Part shown: positions 17,499-25,882 of the stretch, in pieces | How positions within the stretch are numbered: position 1 is the first letter of the stretch | How the letters are laid out: every line of letters begins with the position of its first letter | Origin: Flavobacterium daejeonense DSM 17708 | GTDB taxonomy: Bacteria > Bacteroidota > Bacteroidia > Flavobacteriales > Flavobacteriaceae | Reading direction: 5' to 3' | DNA length: 64,000 nt | Assembly: GCF_000425425.1 (NCBI RefSeq) | Contig: NZ_AUDK01000001.1 | Location: 248,001 to 312,000 of the forward strand | The notes under the pieces: model-generated | Database searches by the model: none | Told to the model about the DNA's origin: nothing | Seen by the model: only the letters and a program-made list of their open reading frames with translations | Position numbers and translations under genes: made by a program

Positions 17499-18599
17499 AT
17501 GTTAAAATCATTTTTTATACTCTGTTCCGGAGCCGACAAGAACCTTATCGAAGGCTGCTCTGAAGGGGAACAAACAAAATATGTAGGTATTGGCGCTACG
17601 GTTTTCTTTACCGCAATCATGGCTTTTTTAGCCAGTACTTATGCCCTGTTTACAGTATTTGACCGTATTTATCCCGCTATTGCTTTTGGTATCATTTGGG
17701 CGTTACTAATTTTCAATCTGGATCGTTTTATTGTATCTACCATTCGAAAAAGAGACCATTTCAGAAGTGAATTACTCCAAGCGAGCCCCCGATTTCTTTT
17801 AGCCGTTATTATTGCTATTGTTATTTCAAAACCTTTGGAAATTAAAATCTTCGAAAAGGAAATCAACACCGTTTTATTGAAAGAGAAAAACCAGATGGAA
17901 CTGGCTAATAAAAACCAAATCAGCACCTATTTTAAAACAGATTTGGGAAAAAATAAAACAGAAATTGACAGTCTTAAATCGGAAATTACCAAAAAAGAGA
18001 AAGAAGTCAATACTTTATACGAAACCTATATTGCCGAAGCCGAAGGAACCAAAGGCACGATGAAACTGGGAAAAGGCCCTGTTTTTAAAGAAAAAATTGC
18101 CAAACATAATTTGGCTTCCGCCGAATTGGACACCATCAGAAAGATCAATCTGGCAAAAATTGCCGAAAAAGAAAGTCAGAACAAGCAACTCCAAGCCGAT
18201 TTAGATAAAAAAGTAACCGAAACCCAGCCTATTATTGATGGTTTTGACGGACTTATGGCACGAATTAATGCGTTAAACAAATTGCCTTGGCTGCCTTCTT
18301 TTTTTATCATGTTATTGTTTCTCGCCATTGAAACTTCCCCGATTATTGCCAAACTATTATCTCCGAAAGGCGAGTATGATTTTAAACTGGAAGATTTAGA
18401 AACTGCATTAAAAGCCACATTGGAACAAGACAAATACCAACGAAGTTTGCTTGTAAAAACCAGTGCTGCTATGCATGATAAAGTATATCAAGATATTGCA
18501 GAAGACAAAAAATTATATGATTTACAACGAAAAAATACAACTGATTTACTGGAACTGCAATCCAATAATTTCTTAGAAAAACAGAAGAAGACTTTATAA
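17499..18599 (+). CDS. DUF4407 family membrane protein
   Basis: A 366-residue inner-membrane protein of unknown function. Two closely spaced transmembrane segments at about 29-75, a third at about 93-113 and a fourth at about 258-278 surround a long charged coiled coil (about 125-240, Lys/Glu rich). The N-terminal FILCSGADKNLIEGCSEGEQTKYVGIGA pattern and FNLDRFIVSTI are typical of DUF4407. The tail after residue 290 is again charged and cytoplasmic or periplasmic. Single gene between its promoter and a terminator; no operon partner suggests a role. Confidence 0.8.
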   Translation: MLKSFFILCSGADKNLIEGCSEGEQTKYVGIGATVFFTAIMAFLASTYALFTVFDRIYPAIAFGIIWALLIFNLDRFIVSTIRKRDHFRSELLQASPRFLLAVIIAIVISKPLEIKIFEKEINTVLLKEKNQMELANKNQISTYFKTDLGKNKTEIDSLKSEITKKEKEVNTLYETYIAEAEGTKGTMKLGKGPVFKEKIAKHNLASAELDTIRKINLAKIAEKESQNKQLQADLDKKVTETQPIIDGFDGLMARINALNKLPWLPSFFIMLLFLAIETSPIIAKLLSPKGEYDFKLEDLETALKATLEQDKYQRSLLVKTSAAMHDKVYQDIAEDKKLYDLQRKNTTDLLELQSNNFLEKQKKTL

Positions 18600-18603
18600 A
18601 ACA

Positions 18604-18643
18604 CAAAACCCGATAACTGAAAAGTTTCGGGTTTCATGTTTTT
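18604..18643 (+). terminator. Terminator after the DUF4407 gene
   Basis: AAACCCGA...TCGGGTTT stem extended by TAACT/AGTT, then a T run at 18640-18644. Confidence 0.7.
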
Positions 18644-18684
18644 TAGCTGAATACTTGTTTCATCATCAGTAAGTTAAGCTTTTT

Positions 18685-18820
18685 GTCGTCACTTCGAGTG
18701 ATTTTAAACAATAATGCGGTAGCTTTATTATTTAAAATTGTATCGAGAAGTCTTGTTTAAACTAGAGTTCTCGATACTGGCTTACGATTTTCTATCGCAA
18801 ATTGTAAGCCAACTCGAACA
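18685..18820. repeat. REP-like palindromic intergenic repeat
   Basis: Contains GTCACTTCGAGTG (18688-18700), GTATCGAGAA (18740-18749) facing TTCTCGATAC (18768-18777), and a GGCTTACGATTT/AAATTGTAAGCC hairpin (18779-18810). The GTCA-TTCGAGTGATTTT...GTATCGAGAA order recurs at 21577-21668, and GTCACTTCGAG recurs inside hemW at 40327. Confidence 0.65.
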
Positions 18821-18863
18821 GACGTATCCTTAACTTAATGACATTGTTCGTGCGGCAGCGGGT

Positions 18864-19782
18864 GTTAGCGGTAGTCATTCCTTATTTAAATTCGTTGGTA
18901 GAATATACGTAATATGGTCTTTCGAACTCGTTCAGCACTGAATTTAAATAATTAATACAATTTAATTCAAAGTATTTTTCTAATTCTTCGGTCTTTAATT
19001 TTTTACAATTATCAATATCACTTTGCTTTATTCCGACAAATAACTTTCCCATAACTTCGATTTCAGTTATACTGTCAAGTTGAACAATAGTTAGGTTTTT
19101 AGACACTTCCTTAACTGTTGTTTTTGCAGTAATTATAGCGTTATATTCGGGTAAATCATAACAAAATGAAAATGATTTTTCATTCCTATTTTCTTCATAA
19201 TTATGTCTAAAATCTGATTTTTTAAATATAGCATCCTTACTCAGAGAGATTTCGTATTTTTTATTTGATTTAATTTTTAGATTTATGCTTTCTCGCGGAT
19301 TCGAATCGGCCACAAAAATGAACATACTTAGAATTCCTATTAGTGAATCTAAAATAATTTTTGGATTTTCTTTTTCAATAAGTTTTCTTTTGAAATATTG
19401 ATATGAAAAAGGCAAAACTATTAGGGCAATTAAGTCAGTTTTGTCAACTGTTCTGTAAAAAGCAATATTTGAAAAAAATGAAATCCAGTCAATGAAAGGT
19501 TGAGATATTTCAAATTTCCAAAAAGTAAAAAATATCGCAGTTAGTAAATAAATTTTGTTTGCATTTTTTTCAAAAAATATTGAAATAAAATAAGGAAAAA
19601 TGAAAAGACCTGAAAAGTCCGATAATTTGCCTGTTATAACATTTGGAAAAGAATATTTAAGATAAAAGTCATTAAGTATTAATATTAAAATGCCAATTAA
19701 GAATAAGTTCTTTTTTAGTAAATATAATTTTGGTGATTTTGTCATTTATTCTTCTGTTGTTTATGATTACCGCTAACTAGTT
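18864..19782. repeat. Inverted repeats bracketing a single gene (cassette-like unit)
   Basis: GTTAGCGGTAGTCAT at 18864-18878 and, inverted, ATGATTACCGCTAAC at 19763-19777 agree at 14 of 15 positions. They lie 3 bp beyond the stop and 17 bp beyond the start of the 287-codon gene between them, so gene plus repeats form a compact unit. Confidence 0.6.
18882..19745 (-). CDS. Hypothetical membrane protein in a cassette-like unit
   Basis: A 287-residue protein I cannot assign to a characterised family. The N-terminal half has about four transmembrane segments (about 13-30, 42-58, 65-80, 100-118) and conserved-looking FPNVITGKLSDFSGLFIFP; one more hydrophobic stretch (about 133-148) precedes a soluble Lys/Glu/Asn-rich C-terminal half (about 150-287) that may face the periplasm. 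Codon use is visibly more AT-rich than in flanking genes. It is bracketed by inverted repeats and sits in repeat-rich DNA, which points to acquisition by transfer. No partner gene gives a function. Confidence 0.7.
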   Translation of the reverse strand: MTKSPKLYLLKKNLFLIGILILILNDFYLKYSFPNVITGKLSDFSGLFIFPYFISIFFEKNANKIYLLTAIFFTFWKFEISQPFIDWISFFSNIAFYRTVDKTDLIALIVLPFSYQYFKRKLIEKENPKIILDSLIGILSMFIFVADSNPRESINLKIKSNKKYEISLSKDAIFKKSDFRHNYEENRNEKSFSFCYDLPEYNAIITAKTTVKEVSKNLTIVQLDSITEIEVMGKLFVGIKQSDIDNCKKLKTEELEKYFELNCINYLNSVLNEFERPYYVYSTNEFK

Positions 19783-20408
19783 ATAGATCTGACAAGCATC
19801 AGACTTTATTTTTTCAAACATACAAATAAATCTTACAAAAAAATAAAGCTTTTTTCAATTGCGTCTGGCTTTGGCCAGATAATTATAATTTACAAAACAA
19901 AAAGGCTTTAGCCAAATCCTTATTTAGATTTTGGCTAAAGCCTTTTGGTAATTGTAATTTTAAAATGGCTTAAAAGCCATTTCTATTGATTTTTATACAA
20001 GCGGATATCCTCTTTTGTTTGCTTTATGCTACCAATCTATTCTATTTTACTAAAAAACTAGTGTTAAACACTAATACTATTGGTTCTTTACACCAATACT
20101 ATTAGTGTAAAGAACCAATAGAGTAGGTACGAACTAGGTAGTTTTAAAAGCAACAAAAAAAACGCCTCTTTTATTGCTAAAAGAGGCGATTGTAGATTTG
20201 GCTAAAGCCTTTTCCTGTAAAGTCTTTTTCTTGATCTTGTAGATATTTAAATTATAGAAACAGACCTACAAGGTTTTAAAAACCTTGCAGGAGTTCAAAA
20301 GATAAAACAACTTACTTTTTAGCCTGATCGATCACAAGGATTAAAAAATTTCAAACAACACAAAAAATAATCTGTGCTAATCTGTATAATCTGCGTTTAA
20401 AAACTAAT
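19746..20408. other. Gene-free, palindrome-rich stretch
   Basis: About 660 bp with no credible coding region but several strong inverted repeats: AAAAGGCTTTAGCCAAA / TTTGGCTAAAGCCTTTT (about 19909-19957), the alternative hairpin pair at 20060-20121, CGCCTCTTTTA-TTGC-TAAAAGAGGCG (about 20161-20187), CCTACAAGGTTTT / AAACCTTGCAGG (about 20264-20291), and an AATCTG-rich tail (20367-20400). GGCTTTAGCC recurs three times. It appears to be accumulated intergenic repeats. Confidence 0.65.
20060..20121. repeat. Overlapping palindromes forming mutually exclusive hairpins
   Basis: Hairpin A pairs 20068-20084 with 20092-20108 (16 of 17 bp). Hairpin B pairs 20077-20093 with 20105-20121 (17 of 17 bp). They share bases, so only one can form at a time. 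A third palindrome, AGTGTTAAACACT, lies at 20060-20072. Confidence 0.7.
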
Positions 20409-21467
20409 TCACTTCTTAGCTTTATCAATTAGCTGCTGAATACTATCCCAACTGTAATAATGAAAAGTTCTGCCGTTACTCATCGCTACAAAAAGTCCGT
20501 TTTTATAGTTCCCGCCTAAGTTTACACTGGTCACATCGGCTCCATCGCATTCTATGGTCGAAGTTGGAATTTCGGCTAATAATGGATATTCATTCGGGTT
20601 GCCCTTGGATCCTTCTCTTGGATAGACCATAAAGGTATTGGCTTGCTGATTGGAAACTAAGATATAACCTTCTGTCGCTGATTTTTTGTAAATCGCAATT
20701 CCTTCGTTATCGGCTTTAAAATCTTTTTGACCAAAAAGTGCTAATTCATTATCATTTTTAGTCTCCGGATCAGCCACATATTTTCTGATTCCGAATTGCT
20801 CATCGCAATAATAAACCGTTCCTGATTCGTTATCTACCACAATGGCTTCAATTTCTTTTTTACCGCTGTAGTTTCCAAATTTACGTACCACTGTTGCACC
20901 CGCTTTTCCGTTTCCGGCATCGGTCAATTCGTATTGCCATAAGTAACTTCCGGAAGTACCTTCTTTTCTGCCTACCACAGCAAAAATTTTCTTGTCACTT
21001 GAACGGGTGTACAATGCAATTCCCATGGGAGCACGTAGTTCTTCGCCTTCAAAAACGGGAATTCCGCCATTGTCTATTGGTTCTAAATCAGGCAGACTAA
21101 AAATACGAATACTGTTTGTTTCACGCTCCGTTGTTACAGCAACGTCAACTTTTTTTCCGTTTATTATTAATCCATAAGCAATATCAACATTATTAGGTCT
21201 TTGTAAGGGAATGGATTTTTTTAAAATTTTTCCCTGCAAATCAAACGCATACAATCCGCCATCAGAATCTTTGTCTGTTCCTACAATGATACTTTTTGTA
21301 GCGTCATTTGGATTGATCCAGATAGAAGGATCATCGGTATCATGTGGTAAAGCTTGTGTAACGGTTACTGGTTTTAAAGCATCTTTTCGAACAGGCGCTA
21401 AAGAACTTCCACAGGAATTTAATGTCAATGCTGCTGTTACAGCTACAATGGTATGTATAGTTTTCAT
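20409..21467 (-). CDS. Beta-propeller phytase (3-phytase) lipoprotein
   Basis: Removes phosphate from phytate (inositol hexakisphosphate) in a Ca2+-dependent reaction, here as an envelope-anchored lipoprotein: signal peptide with lipobox LNSC (Cys19). Beta-propeller phytase motifs are clear: DTDDPSIWIN near residue 43, GTDKDSDGGLYAFDLQGK, GKKEIEAIVVDNESGTVYYCDEQFGIRKY with Ca-binding acidic residues, ADNEGIAIY and TIECDGADVTS. The 352 residues fit a single-propeller enzyme. It lies downstream of a TonB receptor on the same strand with a 235-bp repeat-containing gap, so the two likely form a phytate or inositol phosphate uptake locus. Confidence 0.92.
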   Translation of the reverse strand: MKTIHTIVAVTAALTLNSCGSSLAPVRKDALKPVTVTQALPHDTDDPSIWINPNDATKSIIVGTDKDSDGGLYAFDLQGKILKKSIPLQRPNNVDIAYGLIINGKKVDVAVTTERETNSIRIFSLPDLEPIDNGGIPVFEGEELRAPMGIALYTRSSDKKIFAVVGRKEGTSGSYLWQYELTDAGNGKAGATVVRKFGNYSGKKEIEAIVVDNESGTVYYCDEQFGIRKYVADPETKNDNELALFGQKDFKADNEGIAIYKKSATEGYILVSNQQANTFMVYPREGSKGNPNEYPLLAEIPTSTIECDGADVTSVNLGGNYKNGLFVAMSNGRTFHYYSWDSIQQLIDKAKK

Positions 21468-21576
21468 TTTATTTCTTTTAAACGAAAAAGTGACAGGAAA
21501 AATTACCCTGTCAACTTTATCTCAGATTATTTATTTGTTATCCGTTGGGTATAATTAGTTTTTGATGATAATTTTT

Positions 21577-21668
21577 CGTCAGTTCGAGTGATTTTCTCCC
21601 GAAGCCTCGGGAAGAAAATCGTATCGAGAACAAGAAAAATTTCATTAAAAACGGTTCTCAAACTGACG
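21577..21668. repeat. Nested inverted repeat between TonB receptor and phytase genes
   Basis: Outer arms CGTCAGTT (21577-21584) and AACTGACG (21661-21668) enclose an inner hairpin GATTTTCTCCCGA...TCGGGAAGAAAATC (21590-21620). Shares sequence with the REP-like element at 18685-18820. It may stabilise or attenuate the receptor mRNA ahead of the phytase gene. Confidence 0.65.
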
Positions 21669-21702
21669 TTTTTAATAATTACATCCAATGTGTTATTTGT
21701 TT

Positions 21703-24513
21703 CTAAAAGTCAAATTTTAAACCAAAGTTAAAACGTGCCTGATAGTATTCTACTTGTTTGGTGTTAGATTCAATTCCCTGATAATAACGCAATGGTTGGT
21801 TTGTTAAATTATTCGCTTCGGCAAAAAGACGAATGTTTGGCGTGATTTTGTAAGCCGCATTAGCATCTAAGAAAAATTGTTTGTCATAATAGCTGTCCTG
21901 ATAGCTATCTGCACCTAATTCATCTAAATAATCGGCCGCAAAATTCGTAGAAACTCTGGCAGAAAAACGTTTATTTTCCCAAGACAAGGAACCGTTAAAC
22001 ATGTGAGGTGCAGTACCTGGAAGACTTACATTATCTCTTTCGTTTCCATCTTCATCAGCTATTCCCTTCGCTTTCGATTTGGTATAAGTATAATTTAAAT
22101 AGATTCCGAAACCTTTTAAGAATTTACCAGGTAAGAAATCCAACTGACGTTGTAAAGCGACTTCAAATCCGTAAACGTCTACACTTTTTCCGTTTCTCGA
22201 TTGTACAAATGACCAATTTTCACCTGTTGGAATTGGGTTAACCTGATTAGGAAAATCAGCAGCAAACTTAGCTGTTGTATATTGGTTGTCACTGTAATTA
22301 TAGATAAAATCATTTAATCTTTTGTAGAAAACACCTCCTGAAATCAAACCAACAGATTTGAAATAATTCTCAGCCATAAAATCATAATTATACGAATAAG
22401 TAACATCCAAATCCGGATTTCCGGCAGTAATTTCTTTATCCGAAGCAATATTGTTTACATAAGGTGCTAAGGCATAATAATTAGGTCTTGCCAAAGCAGT
22501 TGTTGCTGCCGCCCTTAAAACCAAATTGTCAGTAGCATTGTATTGCAATGAGATACTTGGCAAAACATTCGTATAGGTATTTTTTGTACTGATTTCTCCT
22601 TCTAATTCTTCTTCGTCTAAAACGCGATTTCCGGTGTAATCGATGCGTGTAGTTTCTGAACGGAAACCCAAAACCATCGATAATTTATCATTAAAATCCT
22701 GATCCCATCTTACATAAACGGCATAGATTTTTTCTTTGGCTTTATAATTCACCGCTAAATATTCGGCTGAATCAGCTTCTTTGTCAAATAAGGTTGGATT
22801 GTTCAAATCCAAATTCCCTAAGAAGTTAGCCGAAGCAAAAGTTCCCGGCACATATTTGTCTCCCGGATTAAATCCTTTTCCATCAAAAAAACTCGTTGGA
22901 ACATCTGACAATAAAGCCATATCATCGTTAACCGGTTCAAAAGTATAGAAAATATTGTTTCTCATTTTTTCTTTCATACGCAACCTAAGACCAGTTCTTA
23001 ACCTTCCTTTTTCAGTTGGAATAATAGTAAAAGGAATACGAATATTTACTTTAGCACCAAATTCACTTTCTGAAGTATCATCGGTATTTTCAGTAACCGA
23101 ATCAAATTTTAATTCATCTAATGACTCACCGGCTGAAGTTACCAAAGGAAATTTGTTTTCTGAAAAATCCTGAAAAATATCCAGTCCTTTTTGACGGTAC
23201 TCGATATAACGCTCTCCCGGACGGTATTCTCTGGCTTTCGAATAATTAGCTGACCAATCTAAATCTAATTTGGAATTAATTAAATGTTCTCCACGAAGGG
23301 AATAATTTTGAACACGCTGATCTTCTAATCTTCTTCCTTTGTTTCGGTTATTATCTACTCCACCTTTAGTCTGACGCTTTACACGACCTTCAAAGCCAAT
23401 AATATCTTCCCCATCATAAATAGCTTCGATATCATCATAAGTAGTTCTGAAACGATTTTCTCTATCATCTCTCCAATTGTAAATCGCATTGGCAAAAATG
23501 GTATTGTTTGCATCAAATTTATAGTCCAAAGCAACCGAAGCACTACGACGAATACGTTGTACATCATACTTTCTGATTTCGGCAGCCTGTAAAAACTCGT
23601 TTCCAAATTCGTCTTTTGTCCATTCGTTTTCTACATTATCCGAACCATAATCCACATTATTATAGGAACCACTTACCACAGCTCCGAATTTATCATTGAA
23701 AAAACGATTTCCATATACAAATCCGGCAGTGTAAGAAGCTTTATCACGAACAGGCAAATAACCTCCTGCTAGCGTAGCAGAAATTCTTTCGCCATTTGGA
23801 GTAGCTCTGGTAATTAAATTTACTGAACCTCCAATCGCATCGGCATCCATATCAGAAGTCAGCGTTTTATTGACTTCGATAGTCGAAATCATATCCGACG
23901 GAATTAGATCCATTTGTACATTACGGTTATCTCCTTCAGCCGATGGAATTCGGTCTCCGTTTAAAGTCACCGAATTTAATGAAGGCGCCAAACCTCTGAT
24001 AATAATATTTCTGGCTTCCCCCTGATCATTTTGCATCGTAACACCCGGAACGCGCTTTAAAGCATCTCCGATATTCGCATCCGGAAAACGTCCTACCTGA
24101 TCAGATGAAATTACGTTACTGATATTTTTATTGTGTTTTTGCTGGCTTAAAGCTTTGGCCTGACCTTTTAAAACATCACCAACCACTACTTCGTTCAATT
24201 CGGTTCCCGAAGTATGTAGATTAAAATTCACCACAGTGTTTTTTCCGGCTACCACCGTCACATTATTTTTTGCCGGCGAATATCCAATGTATCGGATTTC
24301 AATTTCGTAAGAACCCGCAGCTACGTTTAAAAATTCGTACCGTCCGTTTCCATCCGAAATGGTATATTTATTTTGTCCTGCAATCTGAATCATCGCTCCG
24401 GGTAAAGGAAATTTATCCGCAGCGTCTAAAATTTTTCCTGAAACAACCCCTTTTTGTGCAAACGTTGTTAAAGTCAGCAAAAAAAGAAATACAACTAAAT
24501 AATTTTTTCTCAT
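21703..24513 (-). CDS. TonB-dependent outer-membrane receptor, phytase-linked
   Basis: A 936-residue importer: signal peptide (1-19, ending TFAQ), carboxypeptidase-D-like domain (about 22-105, GKILDAADKFPLPGAMIQIAG), plug domain (about 125-235, with SNVISSDQVGRFPDANIGDALKR broken into SSDQ...DALKRVPGV, NIIIRGLAPSLNSVTLNGDRIPS and NKTLTSDMDADAIGGSVNLIT), then a barrel ending in ARFNFGLKFDF. The DMDADAIGG plug signature is that of the TIGR01782-like receptor group common next to secreted hydrolases. Position upstream of the phytase suggests import of phytate or its lower phosphates. Confidence 0.9.
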   Translation of the reverse strand: MRKNYLVVFLFLLTLTTFAQKGVVSGKILDAADKFPLPGAMIQIAGQNKYTISDGNGRYEFLNVAAGSYEIEIRYIGYSPAKNNVTVVAGKNTVVNFNLHTSGTELNEVVVGDVLKGQAKALSQQKHNKNISNVISSDQVGRFPDANIGDALKRVPGVTMQNDQGEARNIIIRGLAPSLNSVTLNGDRIPSAEGDNRNVQMDLIPSDMISTIEVNKTLTSDMDADAIGGSVNLITRATPNGERISATLAGGYLPVRDKASYTAGFVYGNRFFNDKFGAVVSGSYNNVDYGSDNVENEWTKDEFGNEFLQAAEIRKYDVQRIRRSASVALDYKFDANNTIFANAIYNWRDDRENRFRTTYDDIEAIYDGEDIIGFEGRVKRQTKGGVDNNRNKGRRLEDQRVQNYSLRGEHLINSKLDLDWSANYSKAREYRPGERYIEYRQKGLDIFQDFSENKFPLVTSAGESLDELKFDSVTENTDDTSESEFGAKVNIRIPFTIIPTEKGRLRTGLRLRMKEKMRNNIFYTFEPVNDDMALLSDVPTSFFDGKGFNPGDKYVPGTFASANFLGNLDLNNPTLFDKEADSAEYLAVNYKAKEKIYAVYVRWDQDFNDKLSMVLGFRSETTRIDYTGNRVLDEEELEGEISTKNTYTNVLPSISLQYNATDNLVLRAAATTALARPNYYALAPYVNNIASDKEITAGNPDLDVTYSYNYDFMAENYFKSVGLISGGVFYKRLNDFIYNYSDNQYTTAKFAADFPNQVNPIPTGENWSFVQSRNGKSVDVYGFEVALQRQLDFLPGKFLKGFGIYLNYTYTKSKAKGIADEDGNERDNVSLPGTAPHMFNGSLSWENKRFSARVSTNFAADYLDELGADSYQDSYYDKQFFLDANAAYKITPNIRLFAEANNLTNQPLRYYQGIESNTKQVEYYQARFNFGLKFDF

Positions 24514-24533
24514 CGTTTAAATTTTTAATGAGG

Positions 24534-24541
24534 CAAAATTA
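24534..24541 (-). promoter_or_regulatory. -7 box of the receptor-phytase locus
   Basis: TAATTTTG on the minus strand fits TAnnTTTG, 20 bases before the receptor ATG. No good -33 TTG is seen, so an activator may be needed. Confidence 0.45.
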
Positions 24542-24669
24542 TATATCAATAGTTAACTTAAATTCTGAAAAAAATTAAGCTATTGTTACGATTCACAACT
24601 GTAAGATTTTTATTGTTTACAATAAAATAACATTTCGTCACCAACCAAAAATTGATTTTGAAGTAAAAA

Positions 24670-25743
24670 TTAAATCATGCAACAATCTAAAGAAAGGAAA
24701 TCTAAATAAAGGAGATCAAAAAAATCAAAACACAAAAGATAAATTTTTGTTCCAAGATTAATTTTCCTGAAACTGGCTGGAGTAAAACCATAGAACGATT
24801 TAAAAGCTGCCGAAAAATGCGACACATCTTTATAACCGCATTTATAGGCAATTTCACCAACATTAGACCTTTCATTTTTAAATAAAACTTTAGCATATTC
24901 CATCCGGAGTTGGGTTACATAACTTTTTACAGTCGTTTTAAAACAAGCTTTGAAACCTTTTTTTAATTTAAACTCATTGAGAGATATCAGTCTGGAAAGC
25001 TCCGGAAGTGAAGGCGCATTAGTAAAATTTTCTTCTAAAATTAATTTGGCTTTCAAAAGTTTGTTTAAATCTTCCTCATCTACTTCCTTATTTCTTTCTG
25101 GCTTATGCAGTAATGAATCCAATTGAAAAAGAAGAAGCTCTTTAATTTTGGTTTCCAAATACATTTTTTTAATTGAACCTTCAAATTTGCAATTTCTTAT
25201 TTCGTGAATGACCCACTGAATCCCCGAATTAAAAGGAAGATATTCAGGTGTTAAATACCCTGTTTTCTTTTGAGTAATATTTTCAGAAAAATTTTTATGA
25301 AGCATCCTGTCTTCATTAATTAATTTAAAATAAAAATGTGGCGACAAAACAACAGCAAAACAATTAATTTCTTCCAAAGCAGGAATTTTAAATGTGCCGT
25401 TAAAATTTTCAGCATATAGAATATTATGAGTATTTTCTATAGAAAGAGGCTCCCTTTCCAATGGTTCAACATGAGTTTCTAAATTACTCGAACAAACAAA
25501 ATTCATCACTATGGATTCCCCGGTAATTTGAGTTAAAATAGTTTTCGGCTTTGAAAAATACATTTGACTATCCAAAATTAAAATTCCATCCGCACGCTGA
25601 TTACTGACCATAATTTCATCATGTTCCCCATTATTTACAACAATTTTTTCTTCTGCAAGAGAACTCTTCGAATTATAATAATCCTCCGTTTCTATAGAAA
25701 TAAATGCTTGCTGCTGCCCTAAAATTGTAGATGTTAGTTTCAA
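24670..25743 (-). CDS. AraC family transcriptional regulator
   Basis: A 357-residue regulator with a large N-terminal sensing region (about 1-215, no recognised domain) and a C-terminal double helix-turn-helix (about 230-325: LPELSRLISLNEFKLKKGFK and VGEIAYKCGYKDVSHFSAAF followed by FYGFTPASFRK). The layout resembles the siderophore-responsive PchR-like branch. It is divergent from a XusA-like TonB receptor, the usual arrangement for a local activator of siderophore uptake. About 30 hydrophobic residues follow the normal end of the domain (INLGTKIYLLCFDFF onward), an odd tail that may reflect a lost stop codon. Confidence 0.85.
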   Translation of the reverse strand: MKLTSTILGQQQAFISIETEDYYNSKSSLAEEKIVVNNGEHDEIMVSNQRADGILILDSQMYFSKPKTILTQITGESIVMNFVCSSNLETHVEPLEREPLSIENTHNILYAENFNGTFKIPALEEINCFAVVLSPHFYFKLINEDRMLHKNFSENITQKKTGYLTPEYLPFNSGIQWVIHEIRNCKFEGSIKKMYLETKIKELLLFQLDSLLHKPERNKEVDEEDLNKLLKAKLILEENFTNAPSLPELSRLISLNEFKLKKGFKACFKTTVKSYVTQLRMEYAKVLFKNERSNVGEIAYKCGYKDVSHFSAAFKSFYGFTPASFRKINLGTKIYLLCFDFFDLLYLDFLSLDCCMI

Positions 25744-25807
25744 AATATAATCCGCTTTTACAAAGTAATAATCCGTTTTAGCCTATTCTATTCTTGTATT
25801 CCAATAG

Positions 25808-25815
25808 TATTTTTG
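25808..25815 (+). promoter_or_regulatory. -7 box of the xusA-like gene
   Basis: TATTTTTG fits the consensus, 67 bases before the ATG; no consensus -33 box, compatible with activation by the divergent AraC regulator. Confidence 0.45.
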
Positions 25816-25882
25816 CGACAAATTTATTTATATTAAATCTAATTAAGAATAATTTTCTAAGAAAAAACACAAAATTTTTAAA

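Noticed and set aside
17069..21670. CRISPR array or insertion sequence in the repeat-rich region
   Set aside because: The repeats are palindromic and irregularly spaced, with no regular spacers, no cas genes and no transposase frame.
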